DNA of 64,000 nt from Rhodobacter sp. SY28-1 (GCF_005222785.1 NZ_STGH01000001.1:434001-498000), one strand, 5' to 3'. Shown: positions 1 through 8,040, counted from the first letter of the stretch. The notes: generated by a model from the sequence alone, not told the origin. Numbers and translations: made by a program.

Positions 1-1
1 G

Positions 2-490
2 ATGGCCGGGGTGCGGCCGCTTGGCTTCACGCCCTACCGCCGGTCGATGGCGCGGATTCCGGCACCGGGCGGGCATGATGTGAGCAAATGGCCGATGATG
101 TTCGGACCCGGCGAGGACTGGTACGCAAAGCCCGATGCGGGGGCGCTGATCGTCAGCCCCGCCGAGGAGGACCTGATGGAGCCGCATGACGCCTGGGCCG
201 ACGACATGGTGCTGGCGGAAGGCCTCGCGCGATATGAGGAGATGGTTACGGAACCGGTGACGCGGCTGATTTCCAACTGGGCGGGTCTGCGGACTTTTGC
301 GCCGGACCGGGTGCTGGTCATCGGGCCGGACGCGCGGGAGCCTGCGTTCTTCTGGCTGGCGGGCCAGGGCGGCTATGGGTTCCAGACAAGCGCGGCGGCA
401 AGCCGTCTGGCCGCCGACCTGATCGGGGGGCGGACGCCCGAGCTGGACGCGGAACTGGTCGCACAACTGGCGCCCTCACGCTTCGGTTGA
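2..490 (+). CDS. FAD-dependent oxidoreductase (DAO family), C-terminal part
   Basis: This is the C-terminal end of a glycine/D-amino-acid oxidase-like flavoprotein; the N-terminal Rossmann domain lies left of the window. The visible 162 residues hold the DAO-family tail: a substrate-domain segment (WYAKPDAGALIVSPAEED), then GLRTFAPDRVLVIGPD, and the closing FAD-contact stretch WLAGQGGYGFQTS near residue 118, followed by an amphipathic terminal helix. The first ATG is probably internal, because the reading frame is open to the edge. The substrate cannot be told from this fragment. The gene ends about 60 bases before the AhpD-like gene, on the same strand. Confidence 0.75.
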   Translation: MAGVRPLGFTPYRRSMARIPAPGGHDVSKWPMMFGPGEDWYAKPDAGALIVSPAEEDLMEPHDAWADDMVLAEGLARYEEMVTEPVTRLISNWAGLRTFAPDRVLVIGPDAREPAFFWLAGQGGYGFQTSAAASRLAADLIGGRTPELDAELVAQLAPSRFG

Positions 491-551
491 CGCACGTCAA
501 GGCTCCTTTCCGGTCCCTGTGCAATGCAGTGGGCCGGAAAAGGAGACCGCG

Positions 552-896
552 ATGACCGAAGGCTACGCCACGAAGATCACCGACATGCGCAAGGAGTTGC
601 GCGCCCTGAACGCCCTGGTTCCGGAAACGGCCAAGGGTTTTGGCGGGCTGTCCAGGGCCGTCAAGGACAACGGACCGCTCAGCGTGAAGGAGAAGGAATA
701 CATCGCGCTTGGCATGTCCGTGATCCTGCGCTGCGAGCCTTGCATCAACTTTCACGTCGAGGCGCTGATGAAGGCGGGTGCGACGCGCGAGGAGCTGGGC
801 GATGTTCTGGCCATGGCGGTGCAGATGGGCGGCGGGCCGGGGCTGATGTACGCCGGGCACGCGCTGGCCTGTTGGGACGAATTGTCTGCAGCCTGA
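552..896 (+). CDS. Carboxymuconolactone decarboxylase / AhpD-like protein
   Basis: A 114-residue single-domain protein of the CMD/AhpD fold. The signature is a Glu-rich helix (KEKEYIALG) followed by RCEPCINFHVEAL, that is the CxxC-x2-H arrangement used as a peroxidatic or thiol-reducing centre in AhpD-type proteins. The length fits stand-alone members. I chose the ATG at 552 because AGGAGA lies just upstream; an in-frame ATG at 519 would add only a low-complexity leader. It may act in peroxide or disulfide chemistry, but nothing nearby names a partner. It should not be confused with the true pcaC near the right edge. Confidence 0.8.
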   Translation: MTEGYATKITDMRKELRALNALVPETAKGFGGLSRAVKDNGPLSVKEKEYIALGMSVILRCEPCINFHVEALMKAGATREELGDVLAMAVQMGGGPGLMYAGHALACWDELSAA

Positions 897-957
897 TCCA
901 GCGACGGAAACCGGGAGGAGGTTCGTAATACATGTATAAACCTTTGAAGGAGTATGC

Positions 958-1464
958 ATGATGAAACGGATTCTCACGTCCACTGCCCTGACCCTTGCGC
1001 TTGCCGGTGCAGCTTTCGCCCAAGCGGGCAATCCCGGTGCGCATTTCGTGCAGAATTGGGATGACGACGGCGACGGGGCCGTCACGCTGGAGGAGGCGCA
1101 AACCAAGCGCGACAACCTTTTCACCTCGTTCGATGCGGACGAGGACGGAAAGCTGTCGTCCGAGGAATACGCCGCCTTTGACGAGTTGCGGGCCGCCGAT
1201 CAGGAGATGATGCGGGAAGAGATGGGCGCGATGGCCGGTGTCGGCATGGGCCAGGGCAAAGGAATGGGCCAGGGCAAGGGCATGGGGCAGGGAATGGGAC
1301 CGGGCATGATGCGCGCGGAAGGCGGCATGATGCGCGGCTTCAACGATGCTGACGGCGATGGCCTGGTCTCGCGCGAGGAGTTTGTCGGACGCACGCCGGA
1401 CTGGTTCGCGATGATGGACAGCGACGGCAACGGCAAGATCACCGAGGACGACTTCGGGCGCTGA
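958..1464 (+). CDS. Secreted EF-hand calcium-binding protein with Met/Gly-rich linker
   Basis: A 168-residue protein with an N-terminal signal peptide (hydrophobic residues about 5-20, cleavage after AFA or AQA). Four EF-hand loops are visible: DDDGDGAVTLEE at 35-46, DADEDGKLSSEE at 59-70, DADGDGLVSREE at 130-141 and DSDGNGKITEDD at 154-165; the last has Asp instead of Glu at position 12. The two EF-hand pairs are separated by a linker of repeated GMGQGK units and many methionines (about 89-126). AAGGAG at 947-952 supports the ATG at 958 or the one at 961. A periplasmic Ca2+ binder or sensor is likely; the Met-rich linker could bind Cu(I), which is inference. Confidence 0.85.
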   Translation: MMKRILTSTALTLALAGAAFAQAGNPGAHFVQNWDDDGDGAVTLEEAQTKRDNLFTSFDADEDGKLSSEEYAAFDELRAADQEMMREEMGAMAGVGMGQGKGMGQGKGMGQGMGPGMMRAEGGMMRGFNDADGDGLVSREEFVGRTPDWFAMMDSDGNGKITEDDFGR

Positions 1465-1536
1465 TGTCAGCGGAATTCCCCGCCGGGGCCGCGCTACCTG
1501 ATGACAGGACCAGCTCCGGCGTGAGACCATCGCGGC

Positions 1537-2334
1537 ATGCAGTCGATCCGGTTTCTCTCGCTTGTCCTGCTTTGCCTGACCCTTGTTGCCTGTGGCGCTC
1601 GCTCAGGCCGGGTTGATGCGACTTCCCCTGACGAGATTACCGTGATGAGCGCGAATTTCGCGGACAGTGATCCGACGGACTGGCCCGGGCGGTCCCCCGA
1701 CCGCTATCCCGTGCACGGGATTGACCTGTCACGGTTCCAGACCAGTGTCGACTGGCGCGAGGCGCGGGCCAACGGGGTGAACTTCGCGTTCATCAAGGCG
1801 ACCGAGGGCGGCGACCTGGTGGACCCGATGTTTGATGCTCACTGGCGCGGGGCTGCAGCGGCGGGGGTCAAGCGCGGGGCCTACCACTTCTTCTATCATT
1901 GCCGCCCGGCGGCCGAGCAGGCGCGCTGGTTCATCAAGCATGTCCCGCGCACTCCGGGCGCGCTGCCCCCGGTTCTGGACATGGAATGGACGCCGACCAG
2001 CCCGACCTGCACCATCCGCCGCGATGGAGCGACGATCCGTGAGGAAGCACAGATCTTCCTCGACATCCTGGAGCGCCATTACGGCCAGAGGCCGATGATC
2101 TACACCACGGTCGACTTCTTCGACGATACCGAGCTGTGGCGGCTGAAAGGGGTGGAATTCTGGCTCCGCTCGGTCGCCGATCATCCGCATGGCGTCTATG
2201 ACGGCAATGCCTGGAGCTTCTGGCAATACACCTCGACAGGGGTGATCCCGGGTGTCGCCGGATCGGTCGACATCAACGTGTTCGCGGGGTCCCGTCAGGC
2301 CTGGGCCGACTGGGTGGCACAACGATCCCTATGA
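1537..2334 (+). CDS. GH25-family lysozyme, lipoprotein
   Basis: A 265-residue glycoside hydrolase family 25 (Chalaropsis/LytC-type) muramidase. Residues 1-19 form a lipoprotein signal ending in the lipobox LVAC, with Cys19 as the lipidation site, so the enzyme is probably membrane-anchored in the periplasm. The catalytic domain begins at GIDLSRFQ (Asp63) and carries the family DxE motif in PPVLDMEW (Asp148, Glu150). It continues through QRPMIYTT and WSFWQYTSTG to a C-terminal VDINVFAG, as expected for GH25. It would cut the MurNAc-GlcNAc bond, probably for cell-wall remodelling; nothing phage-like surrounds it. It appears to be a single-gene unit. Confidence 0.9.
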   Translation: MQSIRFLSLVLLCLTLVACGARSGRVDATSPDEITVMSANFADSDPTDWPGRSPDRYPVHGIDLSRFQTSVDWREARANGVNFAFIKATEGGDLVDPMFDAHWRGAAAAGVKRGAYHFFYHCRPAAEQARWFIKHVPRTPGALPPVLDMEWTPTSPTCTIRRDGATIREEAQIFLDILERHYGQRPMIYTTVDFFDDTELWRLKGVEFWLRSVADHPHGVYDGNAWSFWQYTSTGVIPGVAGSVDINVFAGSRQAWADWVAQRSL

Positions 2335-2360
2335 CATTCCCGGCCTTGCTGCCCTATATG

Positions 2361-2388
2361 TGGCGAGATTGGAGACAATCTGTCGCCA
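2361..2388 (+). terminator. Imperfect hairpin after the lysozyme gene
   Basis: TGGCGA-GATTG pairs with CAATC-TG-TCGCCA around a GAGA loop, 26 bases after the GH25 stop codon. No clear T-tract follows, so it may be a weak terminator or an mRNA-stabilising 3' structure. Confidence 0.4.
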
Positions 2389-2484
2389 AAATAGCACAGC
2401 CATGACGCAGCATTTGACTTAAGCTGCCTTAGTCCTGCCCTGCTTGCCGATGAAAAATGGGGCATCGAATAAGGGACGCCCAAG

Positions 2485-2658
2485 ATGGATAAAACGATCC
2501 GCATTTTGAAGAAACTGGGTCTTGGTCGTGTTCGCAAGACCGAGGATGACACTCCGTTCGAGAAGCGCCTGAAGAAGGTGACGCGCATCCGTGTGGTCAA
2601 CCAGCAGGGGCTTGGTGGCCCGGTCTTCAAAAACCGACAGCCAGAGACGGAAATCTGA
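2485..2658 (+). CDS. Small basic hypothetical protein (57 aa)
   Basis: An open frame of 57 residues with AAGGGA about 8 bases before its ATG, and codon choice like that of neighbouring genes. It encodes a highly basic N-terminal half (KTIRILKKLGLG, then KRLKKVTRIRV) and a Gly/Pro/Asn tail. I do not recognise a family. Its 3' end overlaps the end of the convergent mipZ gene by 32 bases, which is unusual in this otherwise tidy region. It could be a real small protein or a chance frame; conservation in relatives would decide. Confidence 0.4.
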   Translation: MDKTIRILKKLGLGRVRKTEDDTPFEKRLKKVTRIRVVNQQGLGGPVFKNRQPETEI

Positions 2659-3436
2659 GGCCGGTCATCAGATCGCGCAACTCTTGCCGGGCAGCGATGT
2701 TCGACAGGTTCAACTGATCGACGCCGGTATCCTTGAGGTCCAGAAGCGTCAGGCCGCGCGGGAACAGTTCGCGGAAGATCACCCGTTCAGAAAAGCCGTT
2801 CAGCACCCGAAAGCCGATGCGGCGGGACAGTTCTTCCAGTGCCGCGCCCACCTTCTTCTTGTTGTGCATCGCTTGGGCGCCAAGCCGGTTGCGCACGACG
2901 ATCCAGTCGATCGGGGCCAGTCCAGCTTGCGCCCGCATCTGGCGCGCACCCCAGACCATTTCGGAATAGATTGATGGCCCCTTGATCTTGCCGGTAACGC
3001 CATCGACGCGGGCCAAGAGGTCGAAGTCGACAAAGCTGTCGTTCAGGGGCGTAATCAGCGTGTCGGCAAGGGTGTGGGCGACCTGTGACAGGCGGGTGTG
3101 GCTGCCGGGGCAGTCGATGACGATGTAGTCCATCTCGGCGTCCATCGCCTCGACCGCGCGGGACAGGCGCAGGTCCTGCGCGTTCTCACCGTCGGCCACG
3201 CTAGAGGGATCGACCTCGGGCAGTTCGCGGTAGTCCGGTGTGGGCAGGTTGAGCCCGGCCTGGGCCATGTATGCGCGGCGGTTCTCGATGTAGCGGCCGA
3301 AGGATTTCTGGCGCAGGTCAAGGTCCAGCGCGCCGACCTTCTGCCCAAGGCGCGACAGGGCGGTGGCGACGTGCATGCAGGTGGTGGACTTGCCCGAGCC
3401 GCCCTTTTCATTCCCGACGACGATGATCCGCGCCAT
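2627..3436 (-). CDS. mipZ: Division-plane positioning ATPase MipZ
   Basis: A 269-residue ParA/MinD-family ATPase. The deviant Walker A motif KGGSGKST lies at residues 11-18, with the preceding IIVVGNEKGG typical of MipZ. LDLDLRQKSFGRYIENR follows, a MipZ hallmark, and then IDCPGSHTRLS as the switch/Walker B region. In alphaproteobacteria MipZ forms polar gradients through ParB and inhibits FtsZ, restricting the Z-ring to midcell. The ATG follows a short upstream region and no co-transcribed gene is evident. Length and motif order fit a full-length protein. Confidence 0.9.
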   Translation of the reverse strand: MARIIVVGNEKGGSGKSTTCMHVATALSRLGQKVGALDLDLRQKSFGRYIENRRAYMAQAGLNLPTPDYRELPEVDPSSVADGENAQDLRLSRAVEAMDAEMDYIVIDCPGSHTRLSQVAHTLADTLITPLNDSFVDFDLLARVDGVTGKIKGPSIYSEMVWGARQMRAQAGLAPIDWIVVRNRLGAQAMHNKKKVGAALEELSRRIGFRVLNGFSERVIFRELFPRGLTLLDLKDTGVDQLNLSNIAARQELRDLMTGLRFPSLAVGF

Positions 3437-3551
3437 GCTGTTCCCTGTCCTTGTCCCGGGCGCTTTCTATGCGGGCAGGGGGGCAGGGGGAAGCAGGATT
3501 TCGCCCAAGGGAGGGGGCGGTCTGCGCAATGAATCCGACCGTAGCCTGCTT

Positions 3552-4049
3552 CTAGAGTGGCGGAAGTCTGATCCGCTCGACTGCACAGCGGAAACGGTGA
3601 AGCTCCCTCACAAACTCTGGCGCGTCGGACGTATCCAGAACGGCGAGTCGACGTTTGCCGACCCGGCGGTCCAGCATTCCCAAGGCACGCACAAGTGCTA
3701 CTCTTGAGGAAAGAACCTCTTCGATGGGCTTAGATAGAAAATCGAAAAGCGCAGAATTGACGGACCAGAGGCCCATCGAACCCTTGGCATGGAGTTCGGC
3801 CTCAACATCTTCGGTTCGCTTCCTGGTCTTCTCTCCAACCATGAAATTGGGACTGCCTTGAGCTTCCCATTCATCGATAAAGAAGCGCATCGAACCCATG
3901 CTGTGCAACCGAACGCCGTCAATGGTGATCCAGCACTCTCCTTCTTGATCATGTGAGTGACGATAGCGCGTGGTCCAGATCTCTACGCGCCCCTTCACCG
4001 AGTCGGCGAAACCATCTTCGATAAGTTGCTTGAGTTTACTCCAGCGCAT
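3552..4049 (-). CDS. Conserved hypothetical protein, SF0329-like
   Basis: A 165-residue protein starting MRWSKLKQLIEDGFADSVKG, with TRYRHSHDQEGECWITIDG following. I associate this N-terminus with the uncharacterised SF0329 family, but the assignment is from memory and not certain. No signal peptide or membrane segment is seen. Base composition is visibly lower in GC than the flanking genes, suggesting later arrival. The open frame continues upstream through the rpmE region, but that part is a shadow; ATG 4049 is the first start after the rpmE terminator. It is probably an independent unit because the hairpin at 4096-4133 separates it from rpmE. Confidence 0.6.
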   Translation of the reverse strand: MRWSKLKQLIEDGFADSVKGRVEIWTTRYRHSHDQEGECWITIDGVRLHSMGSMRFFIDEWEAQGSPNFMVGEKTRKRTEDVEAELHAKGSMGLWSVNSALFDFLSKPIEEVLSSRVALVRALGMLDRRVGKRRLAVLDTSDAPEFVRELHRFRCAVERIRLPPL

Positions 4050-4095
4050 GAGTGATCTCTTGGATGCAATGGTTGGTTCAACTTCTGCCAAGGGC

Positions 4096-4133
4096 AAAAA
4101 ATGAAGTGGGGGCGCACCATTCGGCGCGCCCCC
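4096..4133 (-). terminator. Rho-independent terminator after rpmE
   Basis: On the minus strand, GGGGGCGC (4133-4126) pairs with GCGCCCCC (4115-4108) around a 10-base loop. An ACTTCA spacer and a T-run (complement of 4096-4101) follow. It sits about 26 bases after the rpmE stop and ends the ribosomal operon. The C-run on the plus strand extends beyond the stem. Confidence 0.75.
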
Positions 4134-4159
4134 CCCCTTGATCTTCACGCAGGCAGGTA

Positions 4160-4381
4160 TCAGAAGCCCAGGCCGGCGTACTTGTTCTTGAACTTCGACA
4201 CGCGGCCGCCGGTGTCCATCAGCTTGGCCTGCTGGCCAGTCCAGGCCGGGTGCGCCAGCGGGTCGATGTCCAGCGACATGGTGTCGCCGTCCTTGCCCCA
4301 GGTCGACCGGGTCTCGTAGGTCGAGCCGTCGGTCATCTTGATGGTGATGGTGTGGTAGTCGGGATGGGTATCGGCTTTCAT
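4160..4381 (-). CDS. rpmE: 50S ribosomal protein L31
   Basis: A 73-residue L31. The start [10 protein letters not shown] and the segment [20 protein letters not shown] with a [11 protein letters not shown] end are typical of alphaproteobacterial L31. There are no cysteines, so this is the zinc-free (C-minus) form. It lies 11 bases after rplS on the same strand and is the last gene of the ffh-rpmE operon, followed by a strong terminator. A longer open frame through this region is spurious. Confidence 0.95.
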   Translation of the reverse strand: MKADTHPDYHTITIKMTDGSTYETRSTWGKDGDTMSLDIDPLAHPAWTGQQAKLMDTGGRVSKFKNKYAGLGF

Positions 4382-4392
4382 GGCTCCACTCC

Positions 4393-4767
4393 TCACTCGG
4401 CTTTTTCTTTGTAGTTGGTAACTTCGGCGATCCGGGCCGACTTCCCGCGACGGGCGCGCAGGTAGTACAGCTTGGCGCGACGGACCTTGCCGCGGCGGAC
4501 CACTTCGATGGAATCGATGTTGGTCGAGTAGAGCGGGAACACACGTTCCACGCCTTCGCCGAACGAAATCTTGCGAACGGTGAACGAGGCAGCGATCGTG
4601 GCGCCGCCCTTGCGGCCGATGCAGACGCCTTCGTAGGCCTGCACGCGCGAACGCGAGCCTTCGGTCACCTTGTAGCCGACACGGATGGTGTCGCCGGCCT
4701 TGAAGTCCGGGATGGTCTTTCCGAGGGAAGCGATCTGCTCCGCCTCGATCTGCGCGATGAGGTTCAT
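4393..4767 (-). CDS. rplS: 50S ribosomal protein L19
   Basis: A 124-residue L19. The family core [20 protein letters not shown], then [13 protein letters not shown] and the basic end [15 protein letters not shown], are all present. L19 sits at the 30S-50S interface. In many proteobacteria the gene follows trmD directly; here 256 bases of leader separate them, with a hairpin close to the start codon. Full length for the family. Confidence 0.96.
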   Translation of the reverse strand: MNLIAQIEAEQIASLGKTIPDFKAGDTIRVGYKVTEGSRSRVQAYEGVCIGRKGGATIAASFTVRKISFGEGVERVFPLYSTNIDSIEVVRRGKVRRAKLYYLRARRGKSARIAEVTNYKEKAE

Positions 4768-5023
4768 GCGCTTTCTCCAGTTTTGCCTGCGGTGTTTTCC
4801 GCAGAGGTGATGCCGCGCCAGAGCTTCCGGTCTTCGTCCGGGTCCCCCCTGGTTGCCCAGGAAGCCCGCCGCAGGTGGCGCCTGCTTTGTGTGTGCCGCG
4901 CCCTCTGCGATGACCCTGCGGAAGAAGGCAGGCAGGCAAAGGGAATCGGGTCCGCGGGCCTGATGACCCCGGACTGGGCGCGTATAGGGGGAAGGGGCGG
5001 TCGGGTCAAGGGTCGCGGCGCGG
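4768..5023 (-). promoter_or_regulatory. Long trmD-rplS intergenic leader
   Basis: This 256-base gap is long for this operon. Near the rplS start, CTGCGG (4787-4792 on plus) pairs with CCGCAG (4799-4804) around a 6-base loop on either strand. Further up are other GC-rich short inverted repeats. It could hold a separate rplS promoter or a ribosomal-protein leader; no known leader family is recognised. No convincing small gene is seen. Confidence 0.35.
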
Positions 5024-5827
5024 TCAGCGGCCCCGTTTCTCCCACAGATCCGGGCGACGGGTGCGGGTCAGCGCCTCGGCTTCGGCCTTCCGCCATTTGG
5101 CGATTTCGGCATGGTTGCCGGATTGCAGGACGGACGGAATCTCCTGCCCCTCCCAGACGGAGGGACGGGTGTATTGCGGGTGTTCGAGAAGGCCGTCGGA
5201 AAAGCTTTCCTCCTCGGTCGAGGCGGCATTGCCGAGGACGCCGGGGATCAGGCGGACGGTGGCGTCAAGGATTGCCTGGGCGGCGATCTCTCCGCCCGTC
5301 AGGACGAAGTCGCCCAAGGAGATCTCTTCGACCTGGTGGTGGTCGAGGACGCGCTGGTCGACGCCTTCGAAGCGGCCGCAAAGCATCGTCAGCCCCTCGG
5401 CCTGGGCGAGACGGCGGGCGGTGCCTTGCGTGAAGGGCGCGCCGCGCGGGGAGAGGTAGATCACAGGCCAGCGGGCGCGGTCGACGGGGGTGCCGATGCG
5501 GGCGTGGCGGAAGGCGGCATCGACCACGTCGGCGCGCAGGACCATGCCCGCGCCGCCGCCTGCAGGAGTGTCGTCGACGTTGCGGTGCTTGCCTTCGCCG
5601 AAGGTGCGCAAGTCGATGGTCTCAAGCTGCCAGAGGCCGAAGTCCAGCGCCTTGCCGGTCAGTGACAGGCCCAGCGTTCCGGGGAAGGCCTCGGGGAACA
5701 GGGTGATGATCTTGGCCGTGAAGGCGCCCTTGACGAGCCGGGGTTCCTCCATCAGGTCGCGCGGCTGCAGGCTGGCGCGGACCTGCAGGCGACCATGGCT
5801 TCTCGGGGTATCTGGGGCGTCGGACAT
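5024..5827 (-). CDS. trmD: tRNA (guanine-N1)-methyltransferase
   Basis: A 267-residue SPOUT-class enzyme that methylates G37 of tRNAs using SAM. After an N-terminal extension of about 35 residues (common, as I recall, in this family) the fold starts at [16 protein letters not shown]. The knot region contains [23 protein letters not shown] and the SAM-binding IPGVLGN with [14 protein letters not shown]; these are the catalytic and cofactor loops of TrmD. It sits in the conserved rpsP-rimM-trmD-rplS order, though a membrane protein lies between it and rimM. Confidence 0.96.
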   Translation of the reverse strand: MSDAPDTPRSHGRLQVRASLQPRDLMEEPRLVKGAFTAKIITLFPEAFPGTLGLSLTGKALDFGLWQLETIDLRTFGEGKHRNVDDTPAGGGAGMVLRADVVDAAFRHARIGTPVDRARWPVIYLSPRGAPFTQGTARRLAQAEGLTMLCGRFEGVDQRVLDHHQVEEISLGDFVLTGGEIAAQAILDATVRLIPGVLGNAASTEEESFSDGLLEHPQYTRPSVWEGQEIPSVLQSGNHAEIAKWRKAEAEALTRTRRPDLWEKRGR

Positions 5828-5871
5828 GGCGCGGGGCTTAGCGTGAAACGCCCGGTCTGGGAAGTCCCGCG

Positions 5872-6852
5872 TCAGGCGTGGCGCGCACTGACCTTTGCCG
5901 GGCGAACCGCGTCGACCGCAGGGCGCGCGACCGGAGCAGCGCCGGAGGACAGGGCGTTCTCGATCGAGCGGGCCAGCGCATGCAGCCCATCTCGCAGATC
6001 GGCCTGCAGATGGGCAGGCAGGTCCTGGCCAGGGTCGAGATCGGCTTCGGCCGCATCGCGCAGGTCTTGCGGGGTGGGGAAGTCCGTGGCCCGGTTCGGG
6101 AAGGCAGCCAGCAACGCGACGGCACGCGGCACATAAAGCCGCAGGACATCCGGATTGCCGTTGGCGATGGTGAAGGCCTTCGCCATGCCTTCGGGAATCA
6201 GGCCGGGGGCGACGATTTCAGGCTCGGTCGCCCAGAGGACCAGCGCCCGGCGCAAGGCAGCATGGCTGCGATCCGGCTTGGCCAATGCAGCGCAAAGCGC
6301 ATCCAGCCGCAGGTCGGCAGTCACGACGGCAAGAGTATCGGCAACGGCGGTGCTGACCTGGGTATCAGGGGCGGAATCGGGCAGGTTCAGCAGGGGAATG
6401 ATTGCCCGGGCCGCATCGCCTGCCGCGCTTTGGCCATAGGCTGTTTCGGCCTCGTCATCCAGAAAGTAGCCAAGGCTCGCCGCCTCGTGCGAATCCCACA
6501 GCATGCGACACAGCGGGATGGCAATGAACGACACCGAAAGCGGCAGGACCGGATTGACCGAAACCAAACCGATATCGGCCAGGCCGCCCAACCCGCGACC
6601 GATGCCGAACAGGACAGCGACCAGGACGATCTGCGACAGCACCTGGGCCAGGGCCGCAAGCCAGGCGCTGCCGCTCAGCCATTCCTCGGGCGAGGCGGGC
6701 CATTGTTCGGGACGCAGGACCATGAGCCAGACGACGAAGATTGCGGTGAAGGGGGCGACCATGCTCCAGCCAAAGCCGCAGAGCCCGGCAATCAGCGGCC
6801 CGATGTAGAGCAGTGCCGTCGCACCCTTCACAAGGCGCATGCGCGTAAGCAT
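5872..6852 (-). CDS. Hypothetical membrane protein
   Basis: A 326-residue protein with about four predicted membrane helices in the first 125 residues: around 10-27, 30-47, 65-88 and 98-116. A long, mostly soluble C-terminal half of alanine-rich helices follows. I do not recognise a family. It sits between rimM and trmD in the translation operon, with gaps of 48 and 44 bases, so it is probably co-transcribed. That position suggests an envelope or housekeeping role conserved in close relatives, but no function can be assigned. Confidence 0.65.
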   Translation of the reverse strand: MLTRMRLVKGATALLYIGPLIAGLCGFGWSMVAPFTAIFVVWLMVLRPEQWPASPEEWLSGSAWLAALAQVLSQIVLVAVLFGIGRGLGGLADIGLVSVNPVLPLSVSFIAIPLCRMLWDSHEAASLGYFLDDEAETAYGQSAAGDAARAIIPLLNLPDSAPDTQVSTAVADTLAVVTADLRLDALCAALAKPDRSHAALRRALVLWATEPEIVAPGLIPEGMAKAFTIANGNPDVLRLYVPRAVALLAAFPNRATDFPTPQDLRDAAEADLDPGQDLPAHLQADLRDGLHALARSIENALSSGAAPVARPAVDAVRPAKVSARHA

Positions 6853-6900
6853 GTTCCACCCTTTCCCAATTGCCAGTCCCGGCCCAGGCAGGCCAGAAGA

Positions 6901-7404
6901 TCAGTCGGATTCTTCCGGCAGATCGACAACAACGCGTCCAGCGGCCAAATCGACATTGGGCACGATTGCCGTGGTAAAGGGCAAAAGCAGGGCCGATTTA
7001 TGACCAGTGGGCGATATTTCGAGGATATCACCCGCCCCATGGTTGTAAACGGCGGTGACTTTTCCGATCTGCGCACCACCCGTGTCAAAGGCGGACAGGC
7101 CGATCAGGTCGGCGTGGTAGAACTCATCATCCGGCAGGGACGGCAGCCGGTCGCGGGGCACGAACAGGCTGGTGCCCCGCAGGGCATCGGCCTGCTCCTT
7201 TGTCGCTATGCCTTTGATCCTGGCCCCGAATCCGCCCGCAACGGGTCGGGTCAGGGTGATCTGGAACTCGCGTTCGCCACCCTCGTCAAACAGCGGACCG
7301 TAGGCGCCGATGTCGGTGGGTTCGGAACAGAAGGACTTGAGCCGGACCTCTCCCGAGACGCCGAACGCCCCAGCAATGGCACCGATGCAGATCAGGTCGG
7401 ACAT
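6901..7404 (-). CDS. rimM: Ribosome maturation factor RimM
   Basis: A 167-residue protein. The N-terminal barrel begins ICIGAIAGAFGVSGEVRLKSF, and the PRC-barrel half contains YHADLIGLSAFD and KVTAVYNHGAGDILEI. RimM binds S19 and the 16S head during 30S assembly. The ATG at 7404 overlaps the bluB stop as TGATG, so the two are translationally coupled. The frame stays open upstream inside bluB, but that is the wrong frame for bluB and is rejected. Confidence 0.95.
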   Translation of the reverse strand: MSDLICIGAIAGAFGVSGEVRLKSFCSEPTDIGAYGPLFDEGGEREFQITLTRPVAGGFGARIKGIATKEQADALRGTSLFVPRDRLPSLPDDEFYHADLIGLSAFDTGGAQIGKVTAVYNHGAGDILEISPTGHKSALLLPFTTAIVPNVDLAAGRVVVDLPEESD

Positions 7405-8036
7405 CAGCGTGTCTCCAGGTGCAGAGCGGCAGCGCGGATTTCCCAGCCGGCGCGTTCCAGTTCGGGCACGGTATTGTCCTCCTCGGGCCAACCGATGCAG
7501 AGATATCCGATGAAACGCCAGTTGGCCGGGACGTCAAGGTCCCGGGCGAGGCGGGTGGGGTCCAGGATGGAGACCCAGCCGAGGCCGAGGCCCTCGGCCC
7601 GGAGTGCGAGCCAGAGTTGGATGATCGCGCCAACAACGGAATAGGCGCGGGTCTCGGGCATGGTCGCGGCCCCAAGGCCGTGGCCCTTGGGCGTCGAGTC
7701 GTCGCTGAACACGGCGAGGTGCACCGGAGCCTCGGTCATGCCGGAGAGTTTCAGTCGGGCGTAGACGGCCGCGCGGTCGTCTGATTGACAGGCCAGTGCC
7801 TGGGCGTTGCAGTCGCGGTAGTTGGCAAGGCAGGCGGCACGGGCCTGGGCCGATTGGACCCGGAGAATGCGCCAGGGTTCCGACAGGCCCACGGACGGTG
7901 CCAAGGCAAAGGCCTGCAGGCCGCGGGCAAGCAGGTCTTCGGGAACCGGATCGGTGCGGAAGCGGCGCACATCACGCCGCCACCGCATGAGCCCGGCCAG
8001 CTCGGCCCGAAAGGCAGGGCTGAACTGGCCGGTCAA
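7404..8036 (-). CDS. bluB: 5,6-dimethylbenzimidazole synthase BluB
   Basis: A 210-residue nitroreductase-fold enzyme that fragments FMNH2 with O2 to give 5,6-dimethylbenzimidazole, the lower ligand of B12. BluB features seen are WRRDVRRFRTDPVP near residue 19, APSVGLSEPWRILRV (the flavin loop) around residue 46, and GLGLGWVSILDP near the C-terminus. The length agrees with BluB rather than with generic nitroreductases. It is embedded between rpsP (4-base gap) and rimM (1-base overlap), far from the cob cluster at 16-32 kb. No riboswitch lies in front of it here. Confidence 0.92.
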   Translation of the reverse strand: MTGQFSPAFRAELAGLMRWRRDVRRFRTDPVPEDLLARGLQAFALAPSVGLSEPWRILRVQSAQARAACLANYRDCNAQALACQSDDRAAVYARLKLSGMTEAPVHLAVFSDDSTPKGHGLGAATMPETRAYSVVGAIIQLWLALRAEGLGLGWVSILDPTRLARDLDVPANWRFIGYLCIGWPEEDNTVPELERAGWEIRAAALHLETR

Positions 8037-8040
8037 AATG

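Noticed and set aside
552-896. Naming the CMD-like gene near the left edge pcaC
   Set aside because: It has an AhpD-type CxxC and no pca neighbours; the real pcaC is at 62945-63337.
4101-4140. C-run on the plus strand near 4129-4138 as a slippage tract
   Set aside because: It lies in the rpmE terminator stem, outside any coding sequence.
4050-4544. N-terminal extension of the SF0329-like gene through rpmE
   Set aside because: It crosses the rpmE terminator and is out of frame with L31; the residues are shadow-like.
5878-7644. A 588-codon plus-strand open frame over the membrane protein and rimM
   Set aside because: No family wording; it overlaps genes in a conserved operon order.
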